Shown: positions 17,972-27,165 of the stretch, one piece after another
Position numbering within the stretch: the stretch's first letter is position 1
Layout: each line of letters begins with the position of its first letter
Assembly: GCA_039915085.1 (NCBI GenBank)
Contig: JBDSOC010000172.1
Location: forward strand, 1-64,000
DNA: 64,000 nt
Direction: 5' to 3'
Origin: JACMLD01 sp039915085
GTDB taxonomy: Bacteria; Bacteroidota; Bacteroidia; Chitinophagales; Chitinophagaceae
Translations under genes and position numbers: made by a program
Notes under the pieces: generated by a model
The model's database searches: none
The model's input: only the letters and a program-made list of their open reading frames with translations
What the model was told of the DNA's origin: nothing

Positions 17972-18805
17972 CTACCTTTTCTTACCGGTATTAAAAGTAA
18001 GTCCCAGGCTCAATACCATTTCAGCGGTACCAAATGCCTGGCGTGCAGTGCCTTTGTATATTTTCAGGTTGGAATAACGCGCATAGTCAAGCTTACCTGC
18101 AAATTCCAGATAAACATGCTTGTAAAAAGTAGAACGCAACGCTCCTTCAATGCCGGTATTCCATCCGCCCAGTTGAAAACCAGGTTTGTTTCCGGGTTGA
18201 TCAAAAAATTTATTTTCTACATGCGGAATAACCGGGCCAATACCAAATTTCGACAAACCGTCAATTTGTATGGAACCTTTTTTATTGGCCGCCAGGTGCC
18301 AGCGTTTTACAATATTGAATAAAAGAAAGTTGGCCCCATTATTCAAAAAATAATAAGAACTGCTGTCTGCTCCGGATCCATCATTTTGCAGGAAGTGTGC
18401 AATGCCGTCGTAAGGCTTACTGTTCATTGTACCTTTTATATGAACCAGTTGATCGTCTTCAAAAATAAATTTAGTATGATCAAAATTTATTTCGATACCC
18501 CAATCTTTTTTATTGCCAAAGAAATAACCAATGCGGTAATTATACTGCGGAATGGTAAACGCTTTCGAAAAAAGGCCTTCGTCCCAACCACGGTGATCAT
18601 GACCTTTAATATTCCTGAATGCATAATCATTGCCCAGTTCCGGCTGACTAATTTTTAAATTGCTGTGGGTATACCATTCTGTATTGTATCCCCATGAAAA
18701 ATAGAATTCGCCGCGGAGGTGCGGTGCTGTTTGCGCATTGCTAATGGAAGGGAATAAAAATAATATTGCAATTACCGCCGGTAAAAAAATCCTTATCTGC
18801 CTCAT
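17972..18805 (-). CDS. Predicted outer-membrane beta-barrel protein, unknown family
   Basis: A signal peptide (MRQIRIFLPAVIAILFLFPSISNAQ) precedes 250 residues of alternating aromatic strands (GEFYFSWGYNTEWYTHSN, NYRIGYFFGNKKDWGIEI, YLEFAGKLDYARYSNLK). The chain ends in LSLGLTFNTGKKR. The pattern suggests an 8-12-stranded barrel in the outer membrane. I do not recognise a named family. Confidence 0.7.
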   Translation of the reverse strand: MRQIRIFLPAVIAILFLFPSISNAQTAPHLRGEFYFSWGYNTEWYTHSNLKISQPELGNDYAFRNIKGHDHRGWDEGLFSKAFTIPQYNYRIGYFFGNKKDWGIEINFDHTKFIFEDDQLVHIKGTMNSKPYDGIAHFLQNDGSGADSSSYYFLNNGANFLLFNIVKRWHLAANKKGSIQIDGLSKFGIGPVIPHVENKFFDQPGNKPGFQLGGWNTGIEGALRSTFYKHVYLEFAGKLDYARYSNLKIYKGTARQAFGTAEMVLSLGLTFNTGKKR

Positions 18806-18840
18806 AATTTCTTGTTGTGGTTTCTGCTTATTACAAGCTG

Positions 18841-18848
18841 CAAAGATA
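18841..18848 (-). promoter_or_regulatory. -7 box TATCTTTG for the barrel-protein gene
   Basis: A perfect match to TAnnTTTG on the minus strand, about 36 nt upstream of the ATG. No good -33 TTG at 19-21 nt was found. Confidence 0.4.
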
Positions 18849-19019
18849 TTTTGTTTGTGGATTCGCTGTACGATTCAATTGTTAAGCGTCAATCCCAGCT
18901 TTTTAATCATCAAAAATGTAAAATCTTCATTTTACCAAAGAGGTAAAGGAGGTTTTCGCAGAGAAAAAGAGGAATGCCGGTAAGCATCCGATTAATCTAC
19001 AAATCTTCCCAAATCTCTG

Positions 19020-21746
19020 TTATGCATCATAATCAAGCACGGGCCTTAACCATCTTTCTGCTTCATTCAATGGCATGCCTTTTCTTTTGGCGTAATCTTC
19101 TACCTGGTTCTTATCAATTTTACCAACACCAAAATATTTGCTCTCAGGGTTGGCAAAATACCAGCCGGAAACAGAAGAAGCGGGGTACATAGCCAGTGAC
19201 TCAGTTAATGTGATACCAGTTGCTTCTTTTCCACCCAACAGGTTAAACAGTTTGTATTTTTCTGTATGATCAGGGCAGGCAGGATAACCTGGTGCCGGAC
19301 GTATCCCCAAATAGGACTCTTTAATCAGTTCTTCATTGGTTAAATGCTCGTCAGTTGCATAACCCCAGTATTGTTTACGTACTTTTTCATGCAGCAGTTC
19401 TGCAAATGCTTCTGCTAACCTGTCTGCAAGCGCCTGCAAAGTGATCTTATTATAATCATCCAGTGCGGTTTCAAACCGTTTTATATGAGGTTCTATACCT
19501 TCAATGGTTACAGTGAATGCGCCAACGTAATCCTGTTTTCCTGTTGATGCCGGTGCAATAAAATCTGTGAGAGAAATATTAGGCTGACCATCCGCTTTTT
19601 TTATTTGCTGGCGCAAAGATTCCAGGTTAACAGTTGTTGATTTGTCTGTAACTGTGATGGTATCTTTCCCGTCACTATTGGCTGGCCAGAAACCAATTAC
19701 GCCGCGTGGATGAAGCCATTTCTCTTTTATAATCTGTTGTAATAATTTTTGTGCATCGTTGTATAATTTGGTTGCTTCTTTTCCTACTTTCTCATCGCTT
19801 AATATTTGAGGAAATTTACCGTGCAATTCCCAGGCAATAAAAAATGGCTGCCAGTCAATGTATTTTGCTATTTCTTCCAGGGGTACATCTGCAAAAATTT
19901 TATTACCAGTAAATGTGGGTGCTACCGGAGTAAAATTATTCCAGTCGATTTTTACTTTGTTCTTTTGTGCGGCTTCCAGACTCAAAAATTGCTTTACTGA
20001 TTTCTTATTGGCAAAATCTTCTTTTAATTTTGTGTATTCCTTTTTTAAATTGCCCAGAAAAACCGGTTTCTGATCATTTAATAACGAACCTGCTACTGTA
20101 ACGCTTCTCGATGCATCCAGCACATGCACAACACCTTCATCATATTGCGGCGCAATTTTTACGGCTGTGTGCATACGTGAGGTGGTTGCTCCGCCTATCA
20201 ATAGTGGCTGGCTCATTCCCCTGCGTTTCATTTCATGTGCCACATGTACCATTTCATCCAGTGAAGGCGTAATTAAACCACTCAAACCTATAATATCTAC
20301 TTTTTCTTTTATAGCTGTGTCTAATATTTTATCAGTAGCTACCATTACCCCCAGGTCAATAATATCATAGCCATTGCAGCCCAGTACAACACCCACAATG
20401 TTTTTGCCTATATCATGCACATCTCCTTTTACGGTGGCCAGTAAAATTTTTGCAGCACCAGCGCCTTCTTCATTTACAGTACCAGCAGCTAAATGCGCCT
20501 GTCTTCTTAATTCTTTTTCTGCTTCAATAAACGGGGTAAGAACGGCAACAGATTTCTTCATCACCCGGGCGCTTTTTACAACCTGGGGCAAAAACATTTT
20601 ACCACTGCCAAATAAATCCCCCACTACATTCATACCATCCATCAGCGGACCTTCAATTACATCCAGTGGTTTTGGATATTTCTGCCGCGCTTCTTCTGTA
20701 TCTGCTTCAATATAATCAGTAATACCATTTACCAGTGAATGTTTTAAACGTTCTTCTACGCTTGTATTTCTCCAGGCATCATCTTTTACAATTTCTTTTC
20801 CTTTAGCCTTTACTGTTTCCGCAAAATTGATAAGGCGTTCTGTTGCTTCATTATTGTCATTCTTCCGGTTGAGTATAACGTCTTCGCACATTTCTTTTAA
20901 TTGCGGCTCTATCTCATCATAAATTACCAGCTGACCGGCGTTTACAATGCCCATATCCATTCCAGCTTTGATTGCATAAAACAGGAACACACTGTGTATC
21001 GCTTCCCGCACATGATCATTACCCCTGAAAGAAAAAGAGACATTACTTACACCACCGCTGATTTTTGCAAGCGGCATCAATTTTTTTATTTCTTTGGTAG
21101 CCTCAATAAAATCTACTGCGTAATTATTGTGTTCTTCAATACCAGTTGCTATGGCAAAGATATTCGGGTCGAAAATAATATCCTGCGCATCATAACCAAC
21201 CTGCTCTGTTAAAATTTTGTATGCACGATGACATATTTCAATTTTACGTTCTTTGGTATCCGCCTGTCCTTTTTCATCAAAGGCCATTACAATAACCGAT
21301 GCGCCATATGCCTGGCAAATAATAGCCTGTTCAATAAATTTTTCTTCTCCTTCTTTCATAGAGATGGAGTTAACAATACATCTTCCCTGTACGCATTTCA
21401 ATCCCGCTTCTATAATTGGAAATTTTGAACTGTCCAGCATAATCGGAATTTTGGCAATATCCGGTTCGCTTTGTACCAGGTTGATGAAGGTTGTCATGGC
21501 TTCCACGCCATCCAGCATGGCATCATCCATATTTACATCAAGTATCTGCGCACCATTTTCTACCTGCTGCCTTGCCACGCTAAGCGCTTCCTCATATTTA
21601 TTTTCTTTGATAAGGCGTGCAAATTTCTTTGAACCCGTTACGTTGGTTCTTTCACCCACATTTACAAAGTTGGTTTCAGGACGAACGATTAAAGGTTCTA
21701 ACCCGCTTAAACGCAGGTAGGGTTTTATAACTTTTTGATCTGACAT
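19020..21746 (-). CDS. metH: Methionine synthase, folate/cobalamin/activation part
   Basis: Cobalamin-dependent methionine synthase lacking the homocysteine-binding domain, which is encoded separately upstream. In order: pterin-binding domain (NVGERTNVTGSKKF), cap and B12-binding domains with the cobalamin-ligating DVHDIGKN (near residue 439), and the SAM-dependent reactivation domain with RPAPGYPACPDH near the C-terminus. Its 908 aa plus 337 aa of the partner equal the length of whole MetH. Confidence 0.95.
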   Translation of the reverse strand: MSDQKVIKPYLRLSGLEPLIVRPETNFVNVGERTNVTGSKKFARLIKENKYEEALSVARQQVENGAQILDVNMDDAMLDGVEAMTTFINLVQSEPDIAKIPIMLDSSKFPIIEAGLKCVQGRCIVNSISMKEGEEKFIEQAIICQAYGASVIVMAFDEKGQADTKERKIEICHRAYKILTEQVGYDAQDIIFDPNIFAIATGIEEHNNYAVDFIEATKEIKKLMPLAKISGGVSNVSFSFRGNDHVREAIHSVFLFYAIKAGMDMGIVNAGQLVIYDEIEPQLKEMCEDVILNRKNDNNEATERLINFAETVKAKGKEIVKDDAWRNTSVEERLKHSLVNGITDYIEADTEEARQKYPKPLDVIEGPLMDGMNVVGDLFGSGKMFLPQVVKSARVMKKSVAVLTPFIEAEKELRRQAHLAAGTVNEEGAGAAKILLATVKGDVHDIGKNIVGVVLGCNGYDIIDLGVMVATDKILDTAIKEKVDIIGLSGLITPSLDEMVHVAHEMKRRGMSQPLLIGGATTSRMHTAVKIAPQYDEGVVHVLDASRSVTVAGSLLNDQKPVFLGNLKKEYTKLKEDFANKKSVKQFLSLEAAQKNKVKIDWNNFTPVAPTFTGNKIFADVPLEEIAKYIDWQPFFIAWELHGKFPQILSDEKVGKEATKLYNDAQKLLQQIIKEKWLHPRGVIGFWPANSDGKDTITVTDKSTTVNLESLRQQIKKADGQPNISLTDFIAPASTGKQDYVGAFTVTIEGIEPHIKRFETALDDYNKITLQALADRLAEAFAELLHEKVRKQYWGYATDEHLTNEELIKESYLGIRPAPGYPACPDHTEKYKLFNLLGGKEATGITLTESLAMYPASSVSGWYFANPESKYFGVGKIDKNQVEDYAKRKGMPLNEAERWLRPVLDYDA

Positions 21747-21766
21747 AATTTTTTATTTCCTTTTTT

Positions 21767-21790
21767 CCGTCTGGTGAGGACACCGGCCGG
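21767..21790. repeat. REP-like hairpin between the metH halves
   Basis: The unit CCGTCTGGTG-AGGA-CACCGGCCGG forms 10-bp arms with one mismatch and a G-T pair. It keeps the core spacing of the 1320-1382 units (CCGTC...TGAGGAC...CGG) while the arms differ in a compensating way. Confidence 0.6.
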
Positions 21791-21878
21791 GCTACTAAAT
21801 TGCTGATTTGTAATTGAGTGATTTCTTTTGATGACAAACCCCCAATAAATTTCAACATCCCTAAACCGAAACCCAAAA

Positions 21879-22892
21879 TCAAAGTGCTGTTTCATACACC
21901 GGTAATTCTCTCGGCGCAAACTTGGCTACTTCATCTGCAATATGCTTAATATGATCAGGTGTTGTACCGCAACAGCCACCTACAATATTCAACCAGCCAT
22001 TAGCGGCCCATTCTTCAATGATATGCGCGGTTTCATGCGGTTGCTCATCATATTCACCAAACGCATTGGGTAAACCTGCATTTGGATAAGCTGATGTATA
22101 GCAGCCAGCTATCTGGCTCAGTTCTTCTATATGCGGCCTCATTTCCTGCGCACCCAACGCACAGTTTAAACCTATACTCAATGGTTTTGCATGCATTACC
22201 GAAACATAAAACGCTTCCAGTGTTTGCCCGCTTAATGTGCGGCCGCTGGCATCAGTTATGGTACCGCTGATCATCACCGGCAATTCCTTTTGTTTTGTAT
22301 CGCGGAAATATTTCTTAGCGGCATAAATAGCTGCTTTCGCATTAAGCGTATCAAAAATTGTTTCAATCAGTAAAAGATCTACGCTGCCTTCTACCAAACC
22401 TTTTATTTGTTCTATATAAGCAGCAACTACTTCGTCAAAAGTTACAGCACGGTAACCAGGATTATTTACATCGGGTGATAAAGACAATGTTTTATTTAAC
22501 GGCCCAATGGCACCCGCAACAAAACGTGGTTTCGATGAGTTCCTGGCTGTATATTCATCGGCTGCTGTTCTGGCGCATTTGGCTGAAGCAAGATTCATTT
22601 CAAAAGCTATTGGCTGCATATCATAATCTGCCTGCGCAATTACTGTACTGCTAAAAGTATTGGTTTCAATTATATCTGCACCTGCTTCCAGATACTGTTT
22701 ATGTATACCAATAATGATGTCGGGCTGGGTAATGCTCAGCAGGTCATTGTTTCCTTTTACGTCTGTATGCCAATCTTTAAACCGTTCTCCGCGGTAATCC
22801 TTTTCTTCCAGCTTATGGCGCTGTATCATAGTGCCCATGGCTCCGTCGATGATGAGGATGCGTTTTTTTAATTCGTTTCTGATATCTGTCAT
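21879..22892 (-). CDS. metH: Methionine synthase, homocysteine S-methyltransferase part
   Basis: The 337-aa zinc-dependent homocysteine-binding barrel. Zinc cysteines are in GLNCALGAQEMRP and GGCCGTTPDHI. The N-terminus (KKRILIIDGAMGTMIQRH) is that of MetH domain 1. The next gene supplies the other domains after a 132-bp gap. Both pieces have intact termini, so this looks like a stable gene split. Confidence 0.94.
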   Translation of the reverse strand: MTDIRNELKKRILIIDGAMGTMIQRHKLEEKDYRGERFKDWHTDVKGNNDLLSITQPDIIIGIHKQYLEAGADIIETNTFSSTVIAQADYDMQPIAFEMNLASAKCARTAADEYTARNSSKPRFVAGAIGPLNKTLSLSPDVNNPGYRAVTFDEVVAAYIEQIKGLVEGSVDLLLIETIFDTLNAKAAIYAAKKYFRDTKQKELPVMISGTITDASGRTLSGQTLEAFYVSVMHAKPLSIGLNCALGAQEMRPHIEELSQIAGCYTSAYPNAGLPNAFGEYDEQPHETAHIIEEWAANGWLNIVGGCCGTTPDHIKHIADEVAKFAPRELPVYETAL

Positions 22893-23122
22893 AGCATTAA
22901 TTTTTAGTTTACTGTAAAGGAACAGGGCTTACAAACAAACAGGTTGCTAAATAATATAACCTTGCAGGCTGACTATATATAATGGTCAAAACCACACAAC
23001 TGGTTATACGATACTTTCTAAACTATTAACGAGGAAATTTTGGAGAATCTGTCCAGAATAATCATCGTTTATTAGTTCAGTTTTTAAACAGGCTGAACAA
23101 TAAACAAATCCGCCTGTAATGG
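22893..23122 (-). promoter_or_regulatory. Long 5' leader of the split metH operon
   Basis: About 230 nt lie between the predicted transcription start and the first ATG, with no gene in it. In the RNA sense it holds GTTCAG-N12-CTGAAC, AACCA-N6-TGGTT and AGGTT-N12-AACCT helices. The conserved cores of SAM-I, SAM-II, SAH and cobalamin riboswitches are not visible to me. A regulatory role is an inference from length and from the gene it precedes. Confidence 0.35.
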
Positions 23123-23127
23123 AGGGG

Positions 23128-23158
23128 CAAAATTACAATAAGTAAGTGTAATAACAAA
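23128..23158 (-). promoter_or_regulatory. Promoter of the metH operon
   Basis: TTTG, exactly 19 nt, then TAATTTTG on the minus strand: a full match to the Bacteroidota promoter consensus. Confidence 0.7.
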
Positions 23159-23192
23159 GGGCTGGTTATGTTAAATACCATCCGGGGCCGGC

Positions 23193-23813
23193 TTAGCGCC
23201 CTGAGACATAATTTTCAACAGGTAAGCGGCTTTGAAGGCTCCGCGCAAGTGTCATTTCATCAGCATATTCCAGTTCTCCGCCAAAAGCTATGCCGCGGGA
23301 AATAGTGGTAATGCGGAGCGAAAGCCCCTGTAACTTCTTCTGGACGTAGTAAATAGTGGTATCTCCCTGAATATTGGGGTTAAGGGCAAAGATGAGCTCT
23401 TCCGTAGTTTCTTTGTGTATGCGGTTGACCAGGGATTCTATATTCAATTGATCCGGTCCAATGCCATCCAGCGGAGAAATAATACCTCCAAGAACATGGT
23501 AAACGCCGTTAAACTGCTGTGTACTTTCTATGGCAATTACATCCCGGATGTTTTCTACTACGCAGATAATTTGTTGCTGGCGCATACTATTGGCGCAAAT
23601 AGAACAGATATCAGCATCTGCAATATTGCAGCAACGCTGACAGTATTTAATCTGTTCGCGCATTTTAATGATGGCTTCCCCGAATGCAGTAACTTTTTCG
23701 GGAGCTGTCTTCAATAATTGTAAAACCAGGCGCAGGGCCGTTTTTTTTCCGATACCCGGCAATTTGGCAAATTCATTCACCGCATTTTCCAATAAAGAAG
23801 AAGAGAATTGCAT
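23193..23813 (-). CDS. recR: Recombination protein RecR
   Basis: RecR works with RecO and RecF in gap repair. In order: helix-hairpin-helix (LPGIGKKTALRLVLQ), C4 zinc finger (CQRCCNIADADICSICAN) and TOPRIM domain (ICVVENIRDVIAIE, GGIISPLDGIGPDQLNI). Length (206 aa) is normal. Confidence 0.96.
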   Translation of the reverse strand: MQFSSSLLENAVNEFAKLPGIGKKTALRLVLQLLKTAPEKVTAFGEAIIKMREQIKYCQRCCNIADADICSICANSMRQQQIICVVENIRDVIAIESTQQFNGVYHVLGGIISPLDGIGPDQLNIESLVNRIHKETTEELIFALNPNIQGDTTIYYVQKKLQGLSLRITTISRGIAFGGELEYADEMTLARSLQSRLPVENYVSGR

Positions 23814-23817
23814 GGGC

Positions 23818-23825
23818 CAAAGTTA
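23818..23825 (-). promoter_or_regulatory. -7 box TAACTTTG immediately upstream of recR
   Basis: The box ends 4 nt before the recR ATG. If used, transcription would start at or next to the ATG, giving a leaderless mRNA. Confidence 0.45.
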
Positions 23826-23930
23826 AGTTGATTGGTTGATTAGTTGACTGTTTGCCCCGGAAGAAAGTCCTCCTTAAATGCAACAAATGTCTTTAGCCAT
23901 TTAACTTTTCAACCAATAAAAAAATCAACT

Positions 23931-26900
23931 TTACCGCACATTATTTATACTGTTTTTAACGGTATCATGCCTGGTTTTTAAAACACCGGATATTACGGCT
24001 TCGTATTTAGCACCATCCACCTTCACAATGGCTTCAACCGCACAGGTTCCATCCATGCAACGCAACCGGCTGATACTTTCCACAACTGCACCGCCTTTTA
24101 CCGTTCCATCCCAGCCCTTTCTTGCCGCCGCTTCATTTTCTGCTACGCTACCGCCTTTAACCGTTCCATCCCAGCCTTTCCTGGCAGCGTCTTCAGATAC
24201 CTTAATACCGGCTTCATTAATTCCTTTACCGGAGCCTTTAACACTACCGTCCCAACCTTTGCGTGAAGCCGCTTCATTTTTTTTAATCCCTTTTTCAGTG
24301 ATCCCTTTTCTTTCATTTCCGCCCAGGCTTTCGGGGGCCATCCATTTTACCGGGCCAACTTCGTAGGTTGTATAAGGAGCAATTGCATCATTTGCACCTG
24401 GTTTTACTATTATATTTTCAGGAATAAAAATAGCATGCTCTTTACCATTACTACCGGTTATCCTGAGATTAGTTTTGGCCTCATACATCGGGTTTGTACC
24501 CTGGCTGCCGCTTGGTTCATACAAGGGATTTTCTCCTTTTGCAGCACTTTGTTCAAACAAAGGATTTACCCCACTGGTACCACTTTGCTCATACAAAGGA
24601 TTACTTACAACAGCTTCATCAGCATCTTCTTCCTTTGCTTTATAGTAATCATATCCTTTTTTACTAAAAAATTTCCCGTTGGCCATCCCGGTATCATTGT
24701 CCTTACCAGTAATAATTCCTTTTTTCTTTTCTTTTGTTCCCGTCACAGCATTTTCTTTTATGGCCATCTTCTCATTATCATCATCCAATAAAACATTGCG
24801 CGCAGCAAGATCACGGTGAATGACTCTGTATGTCACCACTTCATCTCCATCTTCCGTAAAACCCAATTCTTTAGTGATCACAAAAGGTTTGTGCATTCTT
24901 TTACCGGTTGGCAAACCCGATGCTGCATCACGGGGCGAAATCACTTCGTAGGAATCTTCGTCGGGATATATCCTGATTATTAAAGGCTGGTACTGACGTC
25001 TGCCCGAGGCCTGGCCACTCGCCAAATCGCGGGGTGATACAATTGCGTTATCGTCATCTTCATCAATGGTAACCACAAAAGGTTTGTGCATTCTTTTACC
25101 AGTTGGCAAACCTGATGCTGCATCACGGGGTGATATAATGCTTCTATGAACACCTGATTCATCAATTGCAATTTCATTATTTTGTGCATCCAGTTCTTTT
25201 GTAATCACAAATGGCTTGTGCATTCTTTTACCTGTTGGCAAACCGGATGCTGCGTCACGCGGCGAAACAACCGTGTAATCATCAAAACCATCCCCATCTA
25301 CGTCACCGGTTACAATTACACTGCGGCGGCCTGTAGCCAAACCGCTTCCTGCTTCACGCGCAGTAATTACTTCTGCATATAATTTACCATCACTGCTTAC
25401 AATTTTATCAGGATTGATTTCAAATTCTGTATCTGCCACACGATAAGGCTTATGCATGCGTCTGCCTGTAGCCAATCCTGATCCCGCCTCACGTCCCATT
25501 GATACTTTTATATCTTCATATTTTACATTGCCAATATGTTTTTTACCAGTTGCCATGCCACTGCCTGCTTCCCTTGCATTGATCACTTCTACATACGTTT
25601 TATCTCCTGCCAGCATGATATAGTTTTCTTTTGTATCGCCGCAACTACCACCCATTACATCCAGTGTCTTAAATACATTTTCATTATTACCATTGACAGT
25701 TATATCCATTTTATCTGCACCAGCTTCAGCAGTATAATTACCCGGAGCGATATTGTTAAATGAAAAACTGCCGTCTTTATTTGTGCGGGATGATAGTATA
25801 TCATTGCCCGTTCCTCCCAGTCGTTTTAATCTTACATCAATGCCGGGTATAGGCTCACCGGGCATAGCGTTGCTGCCGCACTGGCTTAGTACTGCACCAT
25901 TCTGTGTGCGGTATACAAAACCAGTAAGATAATTATCAACCGATTGCAATTGTGTATTGTTTGTGCCATCTGAAATCCTTGTCCCCAGTTCTATTTTTTC
26001 GGGTGAAAAGAGCAGGTCATCGCTGTCTGCATCATCATTTGTATTGTCACCAGTATTATTTGCGGAACGGTCATTTTTTATATTGCTCTTTGTTTTAATT
26101 TTTTGATCCATCCTGGAAGCTACCGGGTTATCATCTCCTGTACTGATGACGCGATCATTTTTAATATTACTCTTTGTTTTAATTTTTTGATCCATCCGGG
26201 AAGCAGTTGGATTGCCGGTATCGCTTCCTGCATTTCTTTTACCAGGATTGCCAATAGTAAATTGCAACCCTGCTGAAGCTTGCAAAAACTGGTTGGAAGC
26301 TGTGTAATATTTCGGCGTAGTTCCTTTTTCCCTGTCAAAATTATAATTCACCTGGTCTGTCTGCGTGCTAAAATAACCAGCAGACAATTGCAAACCTACA
26401 TACTGCGATATGGCTAATTTTATACCAGCGCCTGCACTGTATGCCAGCCCGTTTTTATTTTCACCAGCCTGGTTTATGTACACATTATTTACAATACCAC
26501 CTTCTTTGTATATCACTGCATACCTGGATGGTTCATTCAATCCATACCCGCCCTTTGCCCATATATTAATGTTGAATTTACCTGAGCCAAAAGAAGCCAC
26601 AGGTCCTAAAAGAATATGGGTACTTTTAAACGAAGCTGAATTAAATGTCAGTTGCGATGTTACAAACCGGTATTTCTCCGCAATAGCTTCCCCTGTTTCT
26701 TTGTACTTATTATCTGCTGAAATGGAATTGATATAACCAATGTATGCACCAAGGCCAAACCGCACCGCTTTATTGCCAAATGTATAATCCAGGTGATTAC
26801 CAAAATGTATGGCTTTACCTGCATGTGTAGCATCAATATCATTACTGTTGAGCGGTAGTGAAATACCAGCCTGCAAAGATGTTTGAAAAGAAGGCTGGGC

Positions 26901-26954
26901 AGAAAGCATACAGGCATACAGGCTACCTGCGAAAAGCAAGCTTGACTTTTTCAT
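23931..26954 (-). CDS. Repeat-rich surface protein with barrel and carboxypeptidase-regulatory-like domains
   Basis: A 1007-aa exported protein. The start at MKKSSLLFAGSLYACMLSAQ gives a signal peptide; the frame extends 53 codons further upstream. Residues about 20-240 look like an outer-membrane barrel. A linker with a duplicated SRMDQKIKTKSNIKNDR follows, then an SdrD B-like/carboxypeptidase-regulatory module (LKRLGGTGNDILSSRTNKDG..GNYTAEAGADKM). From about residue 455 come seven units such as REAGSGLATGRRMHKPY and SPRDAASGLPTGKRMHKPF. VIHRDLAARNVLL (core at 713-720), four NP-L/M-Y/F-E units, GPVKWMAPESL (867-877) and three ARKGWDGTVKGG-type units follow. No kinase domain is complete. Function unknown. 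Confidence 0.75.
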   Translation of the reverse strand: MKKSSLLFAGSLYACMLSAQPSFQTSLQAGISLPLNSNDIDATHAGKAIHFGNHLDYTFGNKAVRFGLGAYIGYINSISADNKYKETGEAIAEKYRFVTSQLTFNSASFKSTHILLGPVASFGSGKFNINIWAKGGYGLNEPSRYAVIYKEGGIVNNVYINQAGENKNGLAYSAGAGIKLAISQYVGLQLSAGYFSTQTDQVNYNFDREKGTTPKYYTASNQFLQASAGLQFTIGNPGKRNAGSDTGNPTASRMDQKIKTKSNIKNDRVISTGDDNPVASRMDQKIKTKSNIKNDRSANNTGDNTNDDADSDDLLFSPEKIELGTRISDGTNNTQLQSVDNYLTGFVYRTQNGAVLSQCGSNAMPGEPIPGIDVRLKRLGGTGNDILSSRTNKDGSFSFNNIAPGNYTAEAGADKMDITVNGNNENVFKTLDVMGGSCGDTKENYIMLAGDKTYVEVINAREAGSGMATGKKHIGNVKYEDIKVSMGREAGSGLATGRRMHKPYRVADTEFEINPDKIVSSDGKLYAEVITAREAGSGLATGRRSVIVTGDVDGDGFDDYTVVSPRDAASGLPTGKRMHKPFVITKELDAQNNEIAIDESGVHRSIISPRDAASGLPTGKRMHKPFVVTIDEDDDNAIVSPRDLASGQASGRRQYQPLIIRIYPDEDSYEVISPRDAASGLPTGKRMHKPFVITKELGFTEDGDEVVTYRVIHRDLAARNVLLDDDNEKMAIKENAVTGTKEKKKGIITGKDNDTGMANGKFFSKKGYDYYKAKEEDADEAVVSNPLYEQSGTSGVNPLFEQSAAKGENPLYEPSGSQGTNPMYEAKTNLRITGSNGKEHAIFIPENIIVKPGANDAIAPYTTYEVGPVKWMAPESLGGNERKGITEKGIKKNEAASRKGWDGSVKGSGKGINEAGIKVSEDAARKGWDGTVKGGSVAENEAAARKGWDGTVKGGAVVESISRLRCMDGTCAVEAIVKVDGAKYEAVISGVLKTRHDTVKNSINNVR
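24090..24275 (-). repeat. Coding repeats: ARKGWDG(T/S)VKG units
   Basis: Three consecutive units in the surface protein (ASRKGWDGSVKGSG, DAARKGWDGTVKGG, AAARKGWDGTVKGG) share near-identical DNA. Confidence 0.8.
24480..24605 (-). repeat. Coding repeats: NPLYE units
   Basis: Four units in a row: NPLYEQSG, NPLFEQSA, NPLYEPSG and NPMYEAK, about 12 residues each. Confidence 0.8.
24870..25590 (-). repeat. Coding repeats: (R)E/D-A-x-SG-x-x-TG-K/R-R array
   Basis: Seven degenerate units of about 25-45 residues. The segment encoding SPRDAASGLPTGKRMHKPF occurs three times almost identically at about 24880-24935, 25080-25130 and 25210-25265. Confidence 0.85.
26068..26207 (-). repeat. Tandem duplication of about 55 bp in the surface-protein linker
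   Basis: Two near-identical segments encode SRMDQKIKTKSNIKNDR, separated by about 30 bp. Confidence 0.8.
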
Positions 26955-27165
26955 GTTGGGTCTTTGGGTTATAGTAAATATTGGAAGGAAAGGATATGGA
27001 TATCCCAATAACGTGAAAAAGCGAATATTATTGAAGGGCAGTGATTTTGTCCCAATGTTCAGGAACGAAATTTTAAATTTGGCGTCCCAAAGCAAGTTTA
27101 TGGGAAGGGCCAATCTTTAAGCAAAAGAAGTCCCGAAGGCACCAAGTCTATAAATCAGCAACCGG

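Noticed and set aside
20374..20715. Frames of about 60-155 codons opposite metH
   Set aside because: They are antisense to conserved metH domains and show low-complexity Ser/Thr/Pro/Phe composition.
22893..23122. SAM-I, SAM-II, SAH or cobalamin riboswitch
   Set aside because: I read the leader in the RNA sense and found none of their conserved cores.
24028..24366. Plus-strand frame with repeated PSQPFLAAAS units
   Set aside because: It is the antisense reading of the repeats in the surface-protein gene; the repeat pattern is inherited from that gene.
24795..24818. Functional tyrosine kinase
   Set aside because: Only two short signature strings are present. The glycine-rich loop, the ATP-binding lysine and the DFG motif are missing, so catalytic activity cannot be claimed.
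24870..25590. CRISPR-like regular repeats
   Set aside because: The repeats are in frame, of unequal spacing and encode protein; no array of 24-37-bp repeats with unique spacers occurs anywhere in the window.
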